A stretch of 64,000 nucleotides of DNA from Macrocystis pyrifera. Taxonomy: Eukaryota > Sar > Phaeophyceae > Laminariales > Laminariaceae. The translations under genes were made by a program, and so were the position numbers. Each line of letters opens with the position of its first letter. Position 1 is the stretch's first letter. The notes under the pieces are model-generated. The model ran no database searches. It was given only the letters and a program-made list of their open reading frames with translations, and was not told the DNA's origin. The DNA lies in the NCBI GenBank assembly GCA_031763025.1, contig JASSKH010000007.1:14222080-14286079 (forward strand), read 5' to 3'. This document shows, one piece after another, positions 1 through 11,000 of the stretch.

Positions 1-9
1 GTTGATCGT

Positions 10-468
10 GTGATGGAAAATTCGACAAAAAAATATCCCGAGATAAAAACAAAGGACATCCAGTCTTCATGTATCAGGCAAACGGTGCCAGACATGAAAG
101 CGGCCGCACGCCGAGCGATGGCCATCACACCCGGTGTCATCGCCGCAGCGAATACCATCTGTGATCGGGCCTTGATGCAGCAGGAAGCGAGTTACCCCCA
201 GCGTTCAGATGCGAACGTATCACTATTGGTGTCTCACGTGAGAAAACGATCGAGGAAAAATACTCTACCGTATAACCCTGTCCGGAAATATAAGAATGGT
301 TTAATCATAAATGAAAAAAAGTTTTTCTTTACTTTTCCGGACAGAATGGTAGGTACGTACGAGTACATACAGCAGCAGCATGCAGATTTCACGCGCGTGG
401 TGAATGCAGCCTTGGCCGCAAGGCTCAAGCCTTGCTGCACCCACATCAACAACTTGCCCATGAGCTAG
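10..468 (+). CDS. Hypothetical open frame, 152 aa
   Basis: An ATG-started frame of 152 codons at the left edge of the window. I recognise no domain. The translation is hydrophilic to mid-range, with no signal peptide, membrane span or repeated motif, and it runs through an AT-rich stretch (about 280-340) that looks non-coding. A 150-codon frame can arise by chance at this base composition. It could be a real single-exon gene, part of a decayed transposon, or chance; chance is about as likely as the rest. Confidence 0.15.
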   Translation: MMENSTKKYPEIKTKDIQSSCIRQTVPDMKAAARRAMAITPGVIAAANTICDRALMQQEASYPQRSDANVSLLVSHVRKRSRKNTLPYNPVRKYKNGLIINEKKFFFTFPDRMVGTYEYIQQQHADFTRVVNAALAARLKPCCTHINNLPMS

Positions 469-1233
469 AATTGGGGCGCGCTGCCACGGAGGTGCAGACA
501 GCGCTGTCGAACTCCCGGTCTCGGCGAAGTGCAGTATAGCAACACGCAGCCGAGTGTCGATGCTGTGTGTAGGTATGTTCTTCTTGTTTACACGTGTCCA
601 ACAGCAGTAAAACAGGACCGCATACTGCGACTTGATCTGTACAAGATGTGTTTCACAGGGGGGGGCAGCTTTCTCGTGCTGGCGGTCGCCGATCCCAAGG
701 CCTCCCCAGGAACGTGCGATTCGTTCACGCTCGCGCGTCCGTGTCTACGCTGCTGCTCTACGCTCTGGGCTTGGCTGTGCGCTGTCCTGTAGCACGTGTC
801 GTGCAAAAAGCAAGGCTCGACTTTTTTTCAGCTATAGCTTAACGCCACAACATCGATGCCGGCACTGTTTTTTATTTTATTTTTGAGAGGCAGCATCATA
901 GAACGGATTTTTTGGTGGCATAAGTTTTTTTTTTTTCCCATTCACGGATTGGTGAATTTCCGAAATATTTTTCCCCCCCGGTAACGACCATGCGACATCC
1001 TTTGTTTTTTTTGTACGTACTATTAATAAAACGAATCCATTCCCACCCCTAACTGTATGATCTAGCCATGTTGCCGGGTGGGAGCTGTACACATCTGCAT
1101 GGTTTAGCACACGTTTCCTGGGGTTGGATCTGTACTCTGCAGATCCTGCACAACCTCTCTCGTTTCGGCAGGGGAGGAACTACAGTAGATGATCTAGATT
1201 ATGATCTATCTGTAGATGATCTGATGGTCTGTC
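469..1233. other. Gene-free stretch
   Basis: No exon or repeat could be supported here. It contains a moderately GC-rich block (about 470-830) with short overlapping open frames in several phases, then AT-rich DNA with T and C homopolymers at 920-980. Confidence 0.4.
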
Positions 1234-1343
1234 CTATTACGCGGGACGATAGTAAATAGGACCTGCGGTAACACAAAACCCTATATATTTCCTTATTTTT
1301 ACCAACAATATTTGGTTCTATTAACGATGGTCCTCCGTAATAG
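1234..1343. mobile_element. MITE-like inverted-repeat element, copy 1
   Basis: A ~110-bp element starting CTATTACGCGGGA and ending in the matching inverted TCCTCCGTAATAG. The internal AT-rich core (CCTTATTTTTACCAACAATA) is shared with seven other copies in the window. No coding capacity. It has the form of a non-autonomous DNA transposon. Confidence 0.7.
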
Positions 1344-1511
1344 GTGTGCAAGGTGCAAATTGACCCCAAATTTCTCGTTGACGGAGCCCCTCAACGAAAG
1401 AGCCACCCAACAGTTTTTTGATCCGATGCGTGTATGTATATATATAGCACGGTATATACCTCGTCGGGTGTACCTGGCCCATGAGGTTGAGTATCGGGCG
1501 TATATATAGCT

Positions 1512-1762
1512 CGCAACTCTGGGAGTAAATATAGGAGCCGTTTGGTATTACTATTAGTGTATAAAGGGTCCCTATATTTCCGACCAGGGTGGTAGCACTT
1601 TTAACGAAAAGTGGATTATTGGGTGAGGTATACATAGCACTCTGGGCGTAAATGTAAGGACTGCTTGGTGTTGTTATTAGTGCGTAAGCGGTCCTTATGT
1701 TTCCGACCATAATGGTAGCACTTTTTTCTGAAAAGTCAGTCGTTGAGTGAGGTATACATAGC
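1512..1762. repeat. Tandem duplication, ~123-bp unit x2
   Basis: Two adjacent diverged units with a period of about 123 bp. Both contain CTCTGGG(A/C)GTAAAT, TTTCCGACCA, GGTAGCACTTTT and GAGGTATACATAGC in the same order. Confidence 0.7.
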
Positions 1763-2490
1763 TCCCCTCAAGTTTGACGAGCCTCAGCAACAATATGTGC
1801 TATACTAAGTATACCCCTGACCCGACCGCAGCACTTGTCTCAGAGCAACATATGACACCAAGGATACCTACCAGGGAAGCTTTTTGGTTTTTGCAAATCT
1901 CGAGTCTTGAGAGTGTTTTAAGCACCGTGCCCCCGCGCGCGCGCGCTCTCACTCACGGTCGGCTTTCGGGACGAGGAGGCTTTGGCTTCGGCCCCGCCTT
2001 GCATCGGGAAGGGCCGCTCGCCTCTCGTCGTTCGCAATGTAGGGCTGCTGTCGCTAGTGATAGGAACACCCGAATGGTGGCTATTTGAAACTGTCGTCAA
2101 CCATTGCCGTCAGCTGTGTGTGCTGATGGAAAGCGCTTGGTTTGTCGTGATTGGTCAAAACAAAATCGGAGAGTTGCGGTCGGACGGCGCGGAGATTTAG
2201 CTTCAGACCTCCGGCTTGATTCACCACCCGACCCACACTCCTCTGACCCGGTATTTAACACACATGCTGTTGCTGTTGCACCATCATGCTGTGAAGGCTT
2301 CGCTGCTTGGTGCAGCAAACAAATTCTGAGACGTAACTGCACCTGGTGCACACCTGGTGTTTCCCTGTTCGCGCGTCGGCCACAAGGGCAAAGTCCAACG
2401 AGCCTCGTGTGCAGCGGTAGTACAGGAGCCCGCTGAAAGGCGCACAGTGTGCCGTCCATCTGGCCAGCAGTTTATGAACGTTAGAACTGT
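1763..2490. other. GC-richer stretch, no gene assigned
   Basis: Between about 1920 and 2460 the DNA is GC-richer than its surroundings and open in several frames on both strands (for example + 2104-2436). I cannot recognise a domain or choose a frame. It could hold upstream exons of the partial gene at 2702-6935. Confidence 0.25.
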
Positions 2491-2675
2491 TGGGAGACGC
2501 CGAACACCTTCCTCACGGCGCTTCGCGCTTGGTGCAAGCTATGTTTGCGTATTGGGAAAAAATCTGACGTGCTCCGTCCCGGCATTGTTTATAGAGGGAT
2601 GCGAGGGCCTATGGTCATACGATTACGGCCATGCATGACGTGAGTACACCCCCCCCCCCCGCCCCCCCCCCCCCG
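2491..2675 (+). repeat. Poly-C-bordered repeat family, 3' fragment
   Basis: Matches the right-hand part of the larger copies at 5318-6232 and 54186-54945. It has the CACGGCGCTTCGCGCTTGGT block, the GATGCGAGGGCC block and the ACTACGGCCATGCATGA-like signature, followed by a C tract interrupted by one G (2650-2674). The left half is missing. Confidence 0.7.
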
Positions 2676-2701
2676 TCCAACCCCTCCCCTGGGTGTGGCA
2701 G

Positions 2702-5700
2702 TTTTTGTACTGCAACAGCGCGTTCGAGCCGAGCCAGGACCAGAGCCTCTCCGACCTGTACAAGGTAAGCGCGCAATGCGCTGAGCGGGGCCTCACTATC
2801 ACAGAGTCCGCTCAACGTGCTCAGCATCTGCCAGGGTATGTACTTAGGCATAGTTCTTTACAGATATTACCGGAGGGCCGTCGTAATAAAAACCCATGGA
2901 AGGCTTAAAAAAACACACGCACCCCCCTGTGTGTTACAATACCTTATTTTGGAGGCTGTGTATTATACCCTCGAAATTATAACATCAGAAGACACGTGTG
3001 CAGTGCAGCAGCTCAACGCCCTGGCCACTCGCGCTCTTCAATATTGCACGCCAATGAGAGAAATGCCACGGTAGGAGGCGTGCCTTACAAGGGTGGCGCT
3101 TTACAAGGGTCGTGCCTTACAAGGGTGGAGCCTTACAAGGGTCGTGCCTTACAATCAATATCTCACCGGAAACACGACTTCGAATAATTTGTTGGTGCAA
3201 CCCCGGACCAGCATTTCTGTGCACTACGCAGTCCTAAAGCGAATGTACTATGAGTAGTAAGAGTATCGTACTGGCCGGTACACTAATGGTCGCTCACTTG
3301 AGGAACTTCACCGGTCAGAGAATATTGCCTTAGAAGGCAAAAAGTGCAACCAATCTACCGTGGGATGAGTCAAGAGTACGTTAAATCTGAGCGCGCGTCG
3401 CCTGCTGCATGCAACCTTGTCCAAGCAGGCGTGATTCGATAGGTTTGCGAGCAGTTTTTTTGGCTATACTGTCACTGGGACTGATAATTAATTGGCTCCT
3501 TAAGGGCTCTGAGGGAACTTCCCGTTAAAGCTTGCCTTGTTGGACAATATAATCTGAAAAATGCCTTCATACGAAAGATATTTGTTTGGGCAAAACAAAT
3601 CTGACTGATTATGAAGCCTCTTGGGACACTCGAGAGAGGAAAACTGACGGTCAAAAGAGTTGATGATCACAGCAACGGCCACTCACTGCATGAGTCGGGG
3701 GTGATACAAATCAGTGCAGTGTCTGCTGAGGAGTCGCACCGCACGGGCGCAAGCAACATGATCCTACCTATATACCTGTTACCCGTACTGCTCGGCGCTC
3801 ACGCTGTGCTCGTGGACGTTTGACAACACCAAACAGTTGTCGTTTTTGGTCGCCGTGTTGAGGTCCCAGAGAGGTTAATACGCTCCTTAAGGGCACTAAG
3901 GAACCAAGGGACTAAACTACTTTATAAGGCACGCCTCCTTGTTGAATAAGGCATGCCTTGTTGTTGCAAAATATAATCCAAACAATGCCCAATGATAGGC
4001 AGAGATTTACCCGTCCATTTTTTTTCTCGAATTATTTTATATTTTGGGAAGACATACATGATATATATATATATCGATCTCCTTTAGTGAGGATCTAAAA
4101 AATAGGTGTATTTATATAACCCGTACCGTAGCACACGTTATTAGCCCATTTAGGACTGCAGTCCCGTTTTGGGGAGCAACTACTCAGAAATTGAGTGCTT
4201 TGTCCCCATAGCGGGAGAGCAGTCCTAGACGGGTCAAGAGTATCTCAGCGCCATCTTGGTACGTCTTTCCCGCTGGCGAGAGCGGCTTGAAGGGAGGCGG
4301 GGGCGGCGGCGGCGGCGGGGGGGGGGGGTGTACTCATTATCATGCATGGCCGTAGTCGTATGACCATTGACCATAGACCCTCGCACCCCTACAATGCCGA
4401 GACGGAGCACGTCGGGTTTTCACCGACCAGGCAGACATTACTTGCACCAAGTGCGAAGCGCCCTGAGGTGTTGGGGAAGTCGCGTGAAGGGTGAGCTGCA
4501 TCCTACTAAGAACCGCTTTGGAGGCGGATTTTCTTGCATATGGATGACAGCATCAATGAATCGGTTTAATTTCCGGTGTGGCCACTTCCAGAGACAGGAA
4601 TGGGTTTACTATGTAACTGCCTCGTGGGTGCCTCGCTATATACACACATGATACGACCATCCCCCTTGTGCGGAGTAAAGGTTCTCCCCGCACAAAAATG
4701 ATCTAACTTGACCGCCAGCCGTGGTAACCGCCAAAAAAATAAACAAAAAAAAATGACGCCCTGCGCAGTGAGAGGCGTGTTTTACAGCGTCGTCGCCAGC
4801 CGACGCCAACCCAACCAATATATATATATATATACCAGGTATATAATATACGGGGGGGGGCAGCGGGGGGGACAAACAGCCGGCGCCTATTTTTGCGGCC
4901 GCGCGCTAATGTGAGCTACCCGTGGGGGATAATATAACCCGATTTTCCGCCACTGCAAGGCACTGCATGGGCGCGGTCATACTTCCGGGTTTCGTTTTTA
5001 ACAATCTGCGCGCGCGTTGATTGGCTCGGCTGCGGTTGTTGCTGTGGCGGTGGCAAGATGCGTGGAGGCCGTGGCATGTCGTGCACGCCATCAAAGCGCA
5101 CCCGCGCGACGCGAGCACCCGGCCGAAAAGCGCCACGCGAGACATTTTATTGTTAGGGACCGCCGGTGTGTTTGAGGAAGTGTTGGGTTGGACCGAATCG
5201 GCAGGTTTCAGTGAGACCGACTTGCTCGTAAGTACGTTCTGTCTGCAGCTCCGTCGGTCGTAGCGTGCGTCAACTATTAATAGGCTTGACACACGTAACA
5301 TATACGTACCCCCTCCCCATTATATGCCTTTACTCCGCACAAGGGGAATGATCGTATAATATCACGTACCTGGTAGTGTTTATGGTAAGGCACCCAAAAG
5401 GCAGTTACATAGTACTCCCATTGCTGTCTCTGGAAGTAGATACGCCGGAAATTAAATTAACTCATTGAATCTGTCATCCATATGTAAGTCCGCCTCACAA
5501 GCGGTTCTTAGTAGGATGTAGTTCACCCTTCATGCGACTCGCCAGACACCTCACGGCGCTTCGCGCTTGGTGCAAGCAATGTCTGCCTGGTCGGTAAAAA
5601 CCCGACATGCTCCGTCCCGGCATTGTAGGGATGCGAGGGTCTATGGTCATACGACTACGGCCATGCATGAGATTGAGTACATCTCTCCTATCGAGTATAC

Positions 5701-6935
5701 CCCCCCCCCCTATTATATATAAGTTGGGTTGGCGTCGGTTGGTATCGGCACTGTAAAGTATGCCGCTCGCTACGTAAGCTAGACAATCAGTACTACCGTT
5801 TTTTTTTTTTTGGCGATCGGCTACATCTGGCGATCGGGTTAGATAATTTGTGCGGGGTGGAGAGCCTTTAGTCCGCACAAGGGGAATGATCGCATCACGC
5901 AGTGTTTATGGTAAAACACCCACGAGGCAGTTACATAGTCACCCGATTGCTGTCTCTGGAAGTGGCCACACCGGAAAGTGAAGTAGCTCATTGAAGCCGT
6001 CGTCCATGTGCAAGTCCGCCTCACAAACGGTTCTTAGTACGATGCAGCTCACCCTTCATGCGACTCGCCGAACACCTCACGGCGCTTCGCGCTTGGCGCA
6101 AGCAATGTCTGCCTGGTCGGTGAAAACGAGGCGTACCCGTCCCGGCATTGTAGGGATGCGAGGGTCTATGGTCATACGACTACGGTCATGCATGACTATC
6201 GATGATATCGAGTACCCGCCCCCCCCCCCCCCACCCTGAGTTCCACAGCTTCAGACTTTGTTCCCCTCGACCTTAAAAAGGGATACCACTCTGACCGCGA
6301 ATATAATACTCGTTTCAACTCTGATATCACTATCAAACGAAGATTATATTCCCGGTCAGAATGGTACCTGGTGTATACTCTGCATGAGGTCATACGTATA
6401 AAACCCGTAGTATGCGATCGAAGTATGATACACAGCTTGCAAAGGTGTTTCTCGAAAAATTCCTCGATCTCACCGGTGATGTATTTTAGCTCCTTACAAA
6501 TACCTGGCACGTATGTAGCTGACGCGTCGTAGATAAGGACTTGTTCTTTGTTTTTTCTTAACCTGATGTTGGTTGTCCTCGAAGGCGGCAGCGGTACCCA
6601 CGGACGATGATAGAGCGGCGCCTGTCCTGCTTAAACCTCTCGCAGCCTTTTTCTTTCTCGTCGGATGGAGGACTATTTTCCCCTGACCCCTTCATTCTCA
6701 AGCCTCAGTTGGCGCCACCTGTTCTACCCGTTCGTGTGCTTCACCTGTCCTAGTTTAACCGCCCCGCTCCATCTCGGAAGGCATGCGTGGTCAATGGTCA
6801 TATTACCAAGACAATCAACGAAATGAGTACGCCCCGCTTCCCCGCCCCTGCCCCGTGTGCATGCCTCGCTTTCAACACCAGTGTTTTCACGTGAACAAGG
6901 AGCTGCTGATGAGCTACAGCATCACGGAAGCGTGG
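2702..6935 (+). CDS. Partial gene: two short exons, unrecognised
   Basis: Two short coding islands join in phase. Exon a (2702-2764, 21 codons) follows GTGTGGCAG and ends AAG|GTAAGC, a consensus donor; its peptide ends in SLSDLYK. Exon b (6882-6935, 18 codons) follows TTCAACACCAG and ends TGG|GTATAG; its peptide starts CFHVNKELL and ends ITEAW. Both junctions are phase 0, so the product would read LYK-CFHVNKELL. The 4.1-kb intron between them holds three copies of the poly-C-bordered repeat. A further terminal exon may follow the strong acceptor TTTTTTTTCAG at 7198 (open to about 7350). I do not recognise the family. No start codon was located; upstream exons would lie to the left. It would be convergent with the methyltransferase gene that ends at 8076. 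Confidence 0.3.
3079..3154 (+). repeat. Short tandem repeat, ~18-bp unit x4
   Basis: The phrase CCTTACAAGGGT recurs four times with small spacer changes (GGCG, CGTG, GGAG, CGTG). Confidence 0.85.
3155..4300. other. Non-coding stretch with diverged repeats
   Basis: No exon supported. The segments at about 3487-3561 and 3873-3988 are diverged direct copies (GCTCCTTAAGGGC, then a TGCCTTGTTG block). The segment at 3730-3860 has a relative at 41025-41160 (shared TTACCCGTACTGCT and GGCGCTCACRCTG), so both belong to an interspersed family. A TATATATA run lies near 4060. Confidence 0.5.
4310..4845 (-). repeat. Poly-C-bordered repeat family, copy A
   Basis: Near-complete copy in inverted orientation. 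It runs from a G tract (poly-C on the family strand) through the GGCCGTAGTCGTATGACC signature to a conserved hairpin (TTGTGCGG at 4666-4673 pairing with CCGCACAA at 4688-4695), then the AACCCAACC / TATATATA end and a second G tract at 4853-4861. A frame starting MTIDPR is similar in copies A, B and D but carries no recognisable domain, so I treat it as repeat sequence. Confidence 0.75.
5021..5229 (+). other. Open stretch ending at a good splice donor
   Basis: A GC-richer open frame ending GACTTGCTC|GTAAGT, a consensus donor. The C-terminal peptide (TAGVFEEVLGWTESAG) looks coding. It lies in the intron of the partial gene at 2702-6935 and could belong to it or to another gene, or be chance. 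No domain recognised. Confidence 0.2.
5318..5711 (+). repeat. Poly-C-bordered repeat family, copy B
   Basis: Truncated at its left end: only the right arm of the hairpin (CCGCACAA near 5334) is present. It is otherwise collinear with copy C, ends with the ACTACGGCCATGCATGA signature and a C tract at 5700-5711, and is followed directly by copy C. Confidence 0.75.
5712..6232 (+). repeat. Poly-C-bordered repeat family, copy C
   Basis: The fullest copy in the family orientation. It has a TATTATATA start, a GGTTGGCGTCGG block, a T tract (5800-5811), the hairpin TTGTGCGG (5848-5855) / CCGCACAA (5873-5880), the CACGGCGCTTCGCGC block, the CGACTACGGTCATGCATGA signature, and a terminal C tract (6219-6232). 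Head-to-tail with copy B. Confidence 0.8.
6233..6870. other. Gene-free stretch
   Basis: Nothing supported: no consistent exon, repeat or structured RNA seen. Confidence 0.4.
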
Positions 6936-7197
6936 GTATAGTCAGCTCAAGGACTTACTTCGTACACGTCTTGCTCGGGCCAACGGGCACCTCTTTCGGG
7001 ACGTAGTTCCGCTGGTGGCTTGACAGGATTGACGGTTTTGCCGCGCGTTTGAAGACATGCAGGATGTGTACTAGGAACTCCCATCATCATGGTGTGTTTG
7101 TTACGGGTGTGTGCTGCTGTTGGTCGGAGTCTGACCTACAGTAGGTCCTTCCGCGAGGGAGTTGCAGATGTAACTGGGCTTGTTTGACGTTTTTTTT

Positions 7198-7350
7198 CAG
7201 AACGTGGTTGACGGTGGTGGGATGGCGCTGAGATGCATTGGAAGATTGGGCGTCAGCTCAAGTCCACCCACGCGCTTTAGAACAGTCGGAGTTGGACGGC
7301 GGCGCGCAACGTCCATTAGTAATCGCCGCGTTGGTTTCTGCGCTGTTCCT
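7198..7350 (+). other. Possible terminal exon after a strong acceptor
   Basis: A polypyrimidine tract with TTTTTTTTCAG is followed by a frame open for about 50 codons to a stop near 7350. It is GC-richer than the flanks. The peptide (NVVDGGGMALRC...) matches nothing I know. Phase 0 is compatible with the exon ending at 6935. Confidence 0.2.
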
Positions 7351-8075
7351 TGATAAACTGCTCTGTTTTTATATTTAGTAGCCATGGCTTACATAACACC
7401 CGATTCGTGGTTGTTGCTTCGCGTTTAACACCGTGATCTGCACGCAGCTCGATTATATTAAAATAAACCCCAAAACATTCACGATCTTCGTCTCTTACAT
7501 CGAACCCGATCACCACCGATTTTTTTAATTCCACACCATTTCCAAGCAGTGTGTCTCGGAAAACGACGGCGCGGTCCTGAAGAGGTTAGCAAAACAAAAA
7601 CACCTTCGTGGGTTAAAATTAGGGAAAACGTCCATTAAAAAAAAAAACATGATGCCGTGATGCCCCGCCCAGAGCGCGTTGGAGTGCATGGGTTAAGATT
7701 TCATTTTTTTCCAGCTTTCCCCCCGAAAAGCCACAGTTGCTAGCAAACCTGCAGGGTCGTCGGTATCTGTGCACAATACTATCCCTTGACCACTCAGTAC
7801 GTCGTGACTCCATAAATTCGGCGAAAGGCACCTGCGGCTAACAATTCCCAAACCCGTTATCACACAACTCAATGCAACTAGAGTAAAACCAAGTCCATGC
7901 TGAATTCTCGCATCAACAATAATCCCCCCCGTCTATTGTCATACGACTACGGCAATTCCTGACACGCCTAACCCCCCCTCCCTAATAGTCCATGCTGAAC
8001 TGCAACATTCAACAACGACCCCCCCCCCCCGCCCCTTCTTCCAATTACCACTGCCCGCCGCTGCCCCCATTATTC
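7351..8075. other. Intergenic stretch between convergent genes
   Basis: No exon seen. A diverged piece of the poly-C family lies at 7925-7980 (GTCATACGACTACGGC followed by a C-rich run), and another C tract at 8020-8034 sits just beyond the stop codon of the methyltransferase gene. Confidence 0.4.
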
Positions 8076-11000
8076 CTACGTCGTGGTCGGCGCCACCGCT
8101 GCCTTCGTCGCGGCGAGCAAGTGGAACAGCATGACCCCCCCCGTGACGCTAACGTTAAGCGAGTCCACCGTAGATGCCGCCGCGCCCTCCGCTTCGGCGC
8201 CCCCACCCGCCCCCGTCACCTCGACCAGAAACTCGCACTCTCTCAGAACGTTGGTGCGCACGCCGTAGCCCTCGTTCCCCAGCACCACGATGGTTGGAGG
8301 CGCGTCCGGGCCCGCGGGCAGGTCGTGCAGAGGGGCCGACCTCTCGGTTACCGCGGTGCCCACCACGCGCCAGCCGTTCTCCCGGCTCCGCTTGAGGAAG
8401 CGCATCATGTTCGCCGTCGAGTGGATCCGCATCACCTCCACCGCGCCGGCGCTCGACTTGCTCACCGTGGCCGTCAGAGACGCCGAGTTCTTGGCGCAGG
8501 CTACGACCCCACTCGCGCCGAAAAAGTGGGCCGACCGCAGCAACGCGCCGAAGTTTTGCGGGTCCGTGACCTCGTCTAGGGCTAGCCAGACCTGCCCGTT
8601 AGCTGCGCCCAGAGGCGCGGCCGGTGCTCGCGCGACCTTCGCGGCCTCCTCTTTGTCACCGCTTTCTTGGTCGTCGCCGTCATCCGTTGCCTCTGCCGTG
8701 GAGGGGGCTGATTCGACGTCGGCGTTGGTCACCTTGGAGGGGGGGGTGGATTTGCCCTCGACACGCGGCAGGAAGAGGATCGGCTCGAAGTCTAGCGGGC
8801 GCGCCTTCAGGATGAAGCCCTGGTGGGGGCGATTCCCGCAGAGCGTGTTTAGGTGCCCTTATCCGTAGTGGTCATCCTGCGCGAGGCATATAGCAGCGTG
8901 CAGCCGGAGAGTAAAAATACAAATATAATGAAAGAAGGAACCAAAAAGTGAGCATTGCGTTGTTTTCGTTTTCGGGTTTGGACTAGAGAGGTTGGCGTCA
9001 TCGGTTTGTCAAAGGCATGCACGCAGTCGGAGCACCACAACCGCATCCCTCCTCTATAGGAGGTGACGCCTCATCACTCGCATTTTTATTTGCAAGTTGG
9101 CAGCCAAGGATTGGATGGAAGTGAACCCCAGGCGCATAGGATACAATACACCAACCCTCGCTTTTCCATTGCTATCACTGCTCATGCAGAGGTGGGGGGC
9201 ATTGTGGGACATACACAGTGCCTGGGACACTGCTGCTGGGTTCGGTGGAATCGTCGTTCCTGCAGGCGGCGGAGTAGGGTTTATCCTCGTAGCGCATGGC
9301 ACAGGGAGACGTTTCCCTCGATAACTAGAAAACCCCAGCTCGTGCTCCTGTCGCCCATCGCAGCCTTGACGAGCGTCTTCCACGGTAAGCTAGCAGGTAG
9401 CGGTATCAGCCCACACAAATGTACGAGCAATTTACGATCAGCCGCATACCAAAAAGAAGAAATCAAGTCAATAAAACGCATCGCGCAAAAACGACGGGCA
9501 ATTCACGATCAACCGTGTACCAAAAAGAAGAAATCAAGTCAATAAAACGCATCGCGCGAAAGCGACACGCTTCACGGTAAGAACGCCTCACATGACGTCG
9601 GACTCCCTCGCGAGGTCGTAGATGGTGTTGGCAGCGGCGCGGTCTTTCTTATTTGCCGGCACAACTCCATCTTGGCAGTACAGCCCGAGCTTCTCGCGTC
9701 TGTCGTTGCGTAGCGCGTTGAGCACGGGGGCAATGCCGTACACCATGTCGAAGTTCGTGTCCTCGTCTATGTTGTGGCCCGGAGCGAGCTCCGACTGGTA
9801 GTTGGCTGAGGGTGAGAAGAGCGGCGGAATAGGGGACGCTTGGGGATGAGAAAAAAGGATAACCAAAACCACAACGAGGGGTGTTACCGTGCGATTCTAT
9901 ACGGCCGCAGTATCAATAGTGATTACCGCGTTACCGCGTATTGGCTCATCTATATACAGGCTTTTCATGCCGACAGACAATACATACTGCCGTAAAATAC
10001 AATAACACCTACTACGCAGGCCTGCTTCATTTTTTTTCGCATCTTTGGAAGAATCTCGGGAAAGTTCCTTCTTACTTTACAGTAGTCTCGAGTGCGACTG
10101 GAGGCTGGGTAGAACTCAGCCTGCTATGGTGGTGCTACGACATGATGCGCGTATGTGCCTACTCGCATGCTGAACCCAACTTATGTATTTGGTGAGCTCG
10201 TGGGCTACTGTACACTTATTGGCTCATCTATATACAGGCTTTTCATACCGACAAGACAATACATACTGCTGCAAAATACAATAACACCTACTGGTACTTG
10301 GTACGCAGCTCTGCTTTATTTTTTTTCGCATCTTTGGAAGAATCTCGGGAAAGTTCCTTCTTACTTTACAGTAGTCTCGAGTGCGACTGGAGGTTGGGTA
10401 GAACTCAGCCTGCCATGGTGGTGCTACGACATGATACGCGTATGTGCCTACTCGCATGCTGAACCCAACTTAAGTATTTGCTGAGCTCGTGGGCTGCTGT
10501 ACACTTACTACTTGTTAATCCAAACTCGCTGCCCCGATGATACTTACCCCCCCCCGACGAACCGCTATCTTCAGTCCATGGAGTCAGTTCAAGGCGTTGA
10601 CATTTCAACAGGAAGCATGGATGTTCAGGGTTACCCGAGACTATTTTCCCACTTTCGAACAACCCGTGGCACTATCTTCTGGCTTTTCAAATCAAGATAG
10701 AATGAATTCATCGAGCTGTTGGAGGTTGCTGAGGTGTGCAAGGCGTGGCTTTAGAGAGCAACGCGCTGCTAAAAATCAGTTTAGGATGGCGTGGTTGCAA
10801 ACAAACCTAGAGGCAGTGGTGCAGCAGGGAACGCAGAGGACCGCTTTGGTGCTTCGGCTCCAACGAGCAACGGATGCTCGGCAGCACCACCACAAGGTCT
10901 TCGTCCGATCATGCAATCAGGGCGAAAAGCGGCACCGAGTTGTGGGCTGCCGTTTTAATAGCTCGATCTACGATGCTCGGAACGTTTGGCGTCGAAGGTT

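Noticed and set aside
4367..4651. A frame starting MTIDPR that is similar in copies A, B and D of the poly-C family
   Set aside because: Similarity follows from shared repeat DNA; copies are truncated or frame-broken and no domain is visible. It could be revisited if genome-wide copies show selection on the frame.
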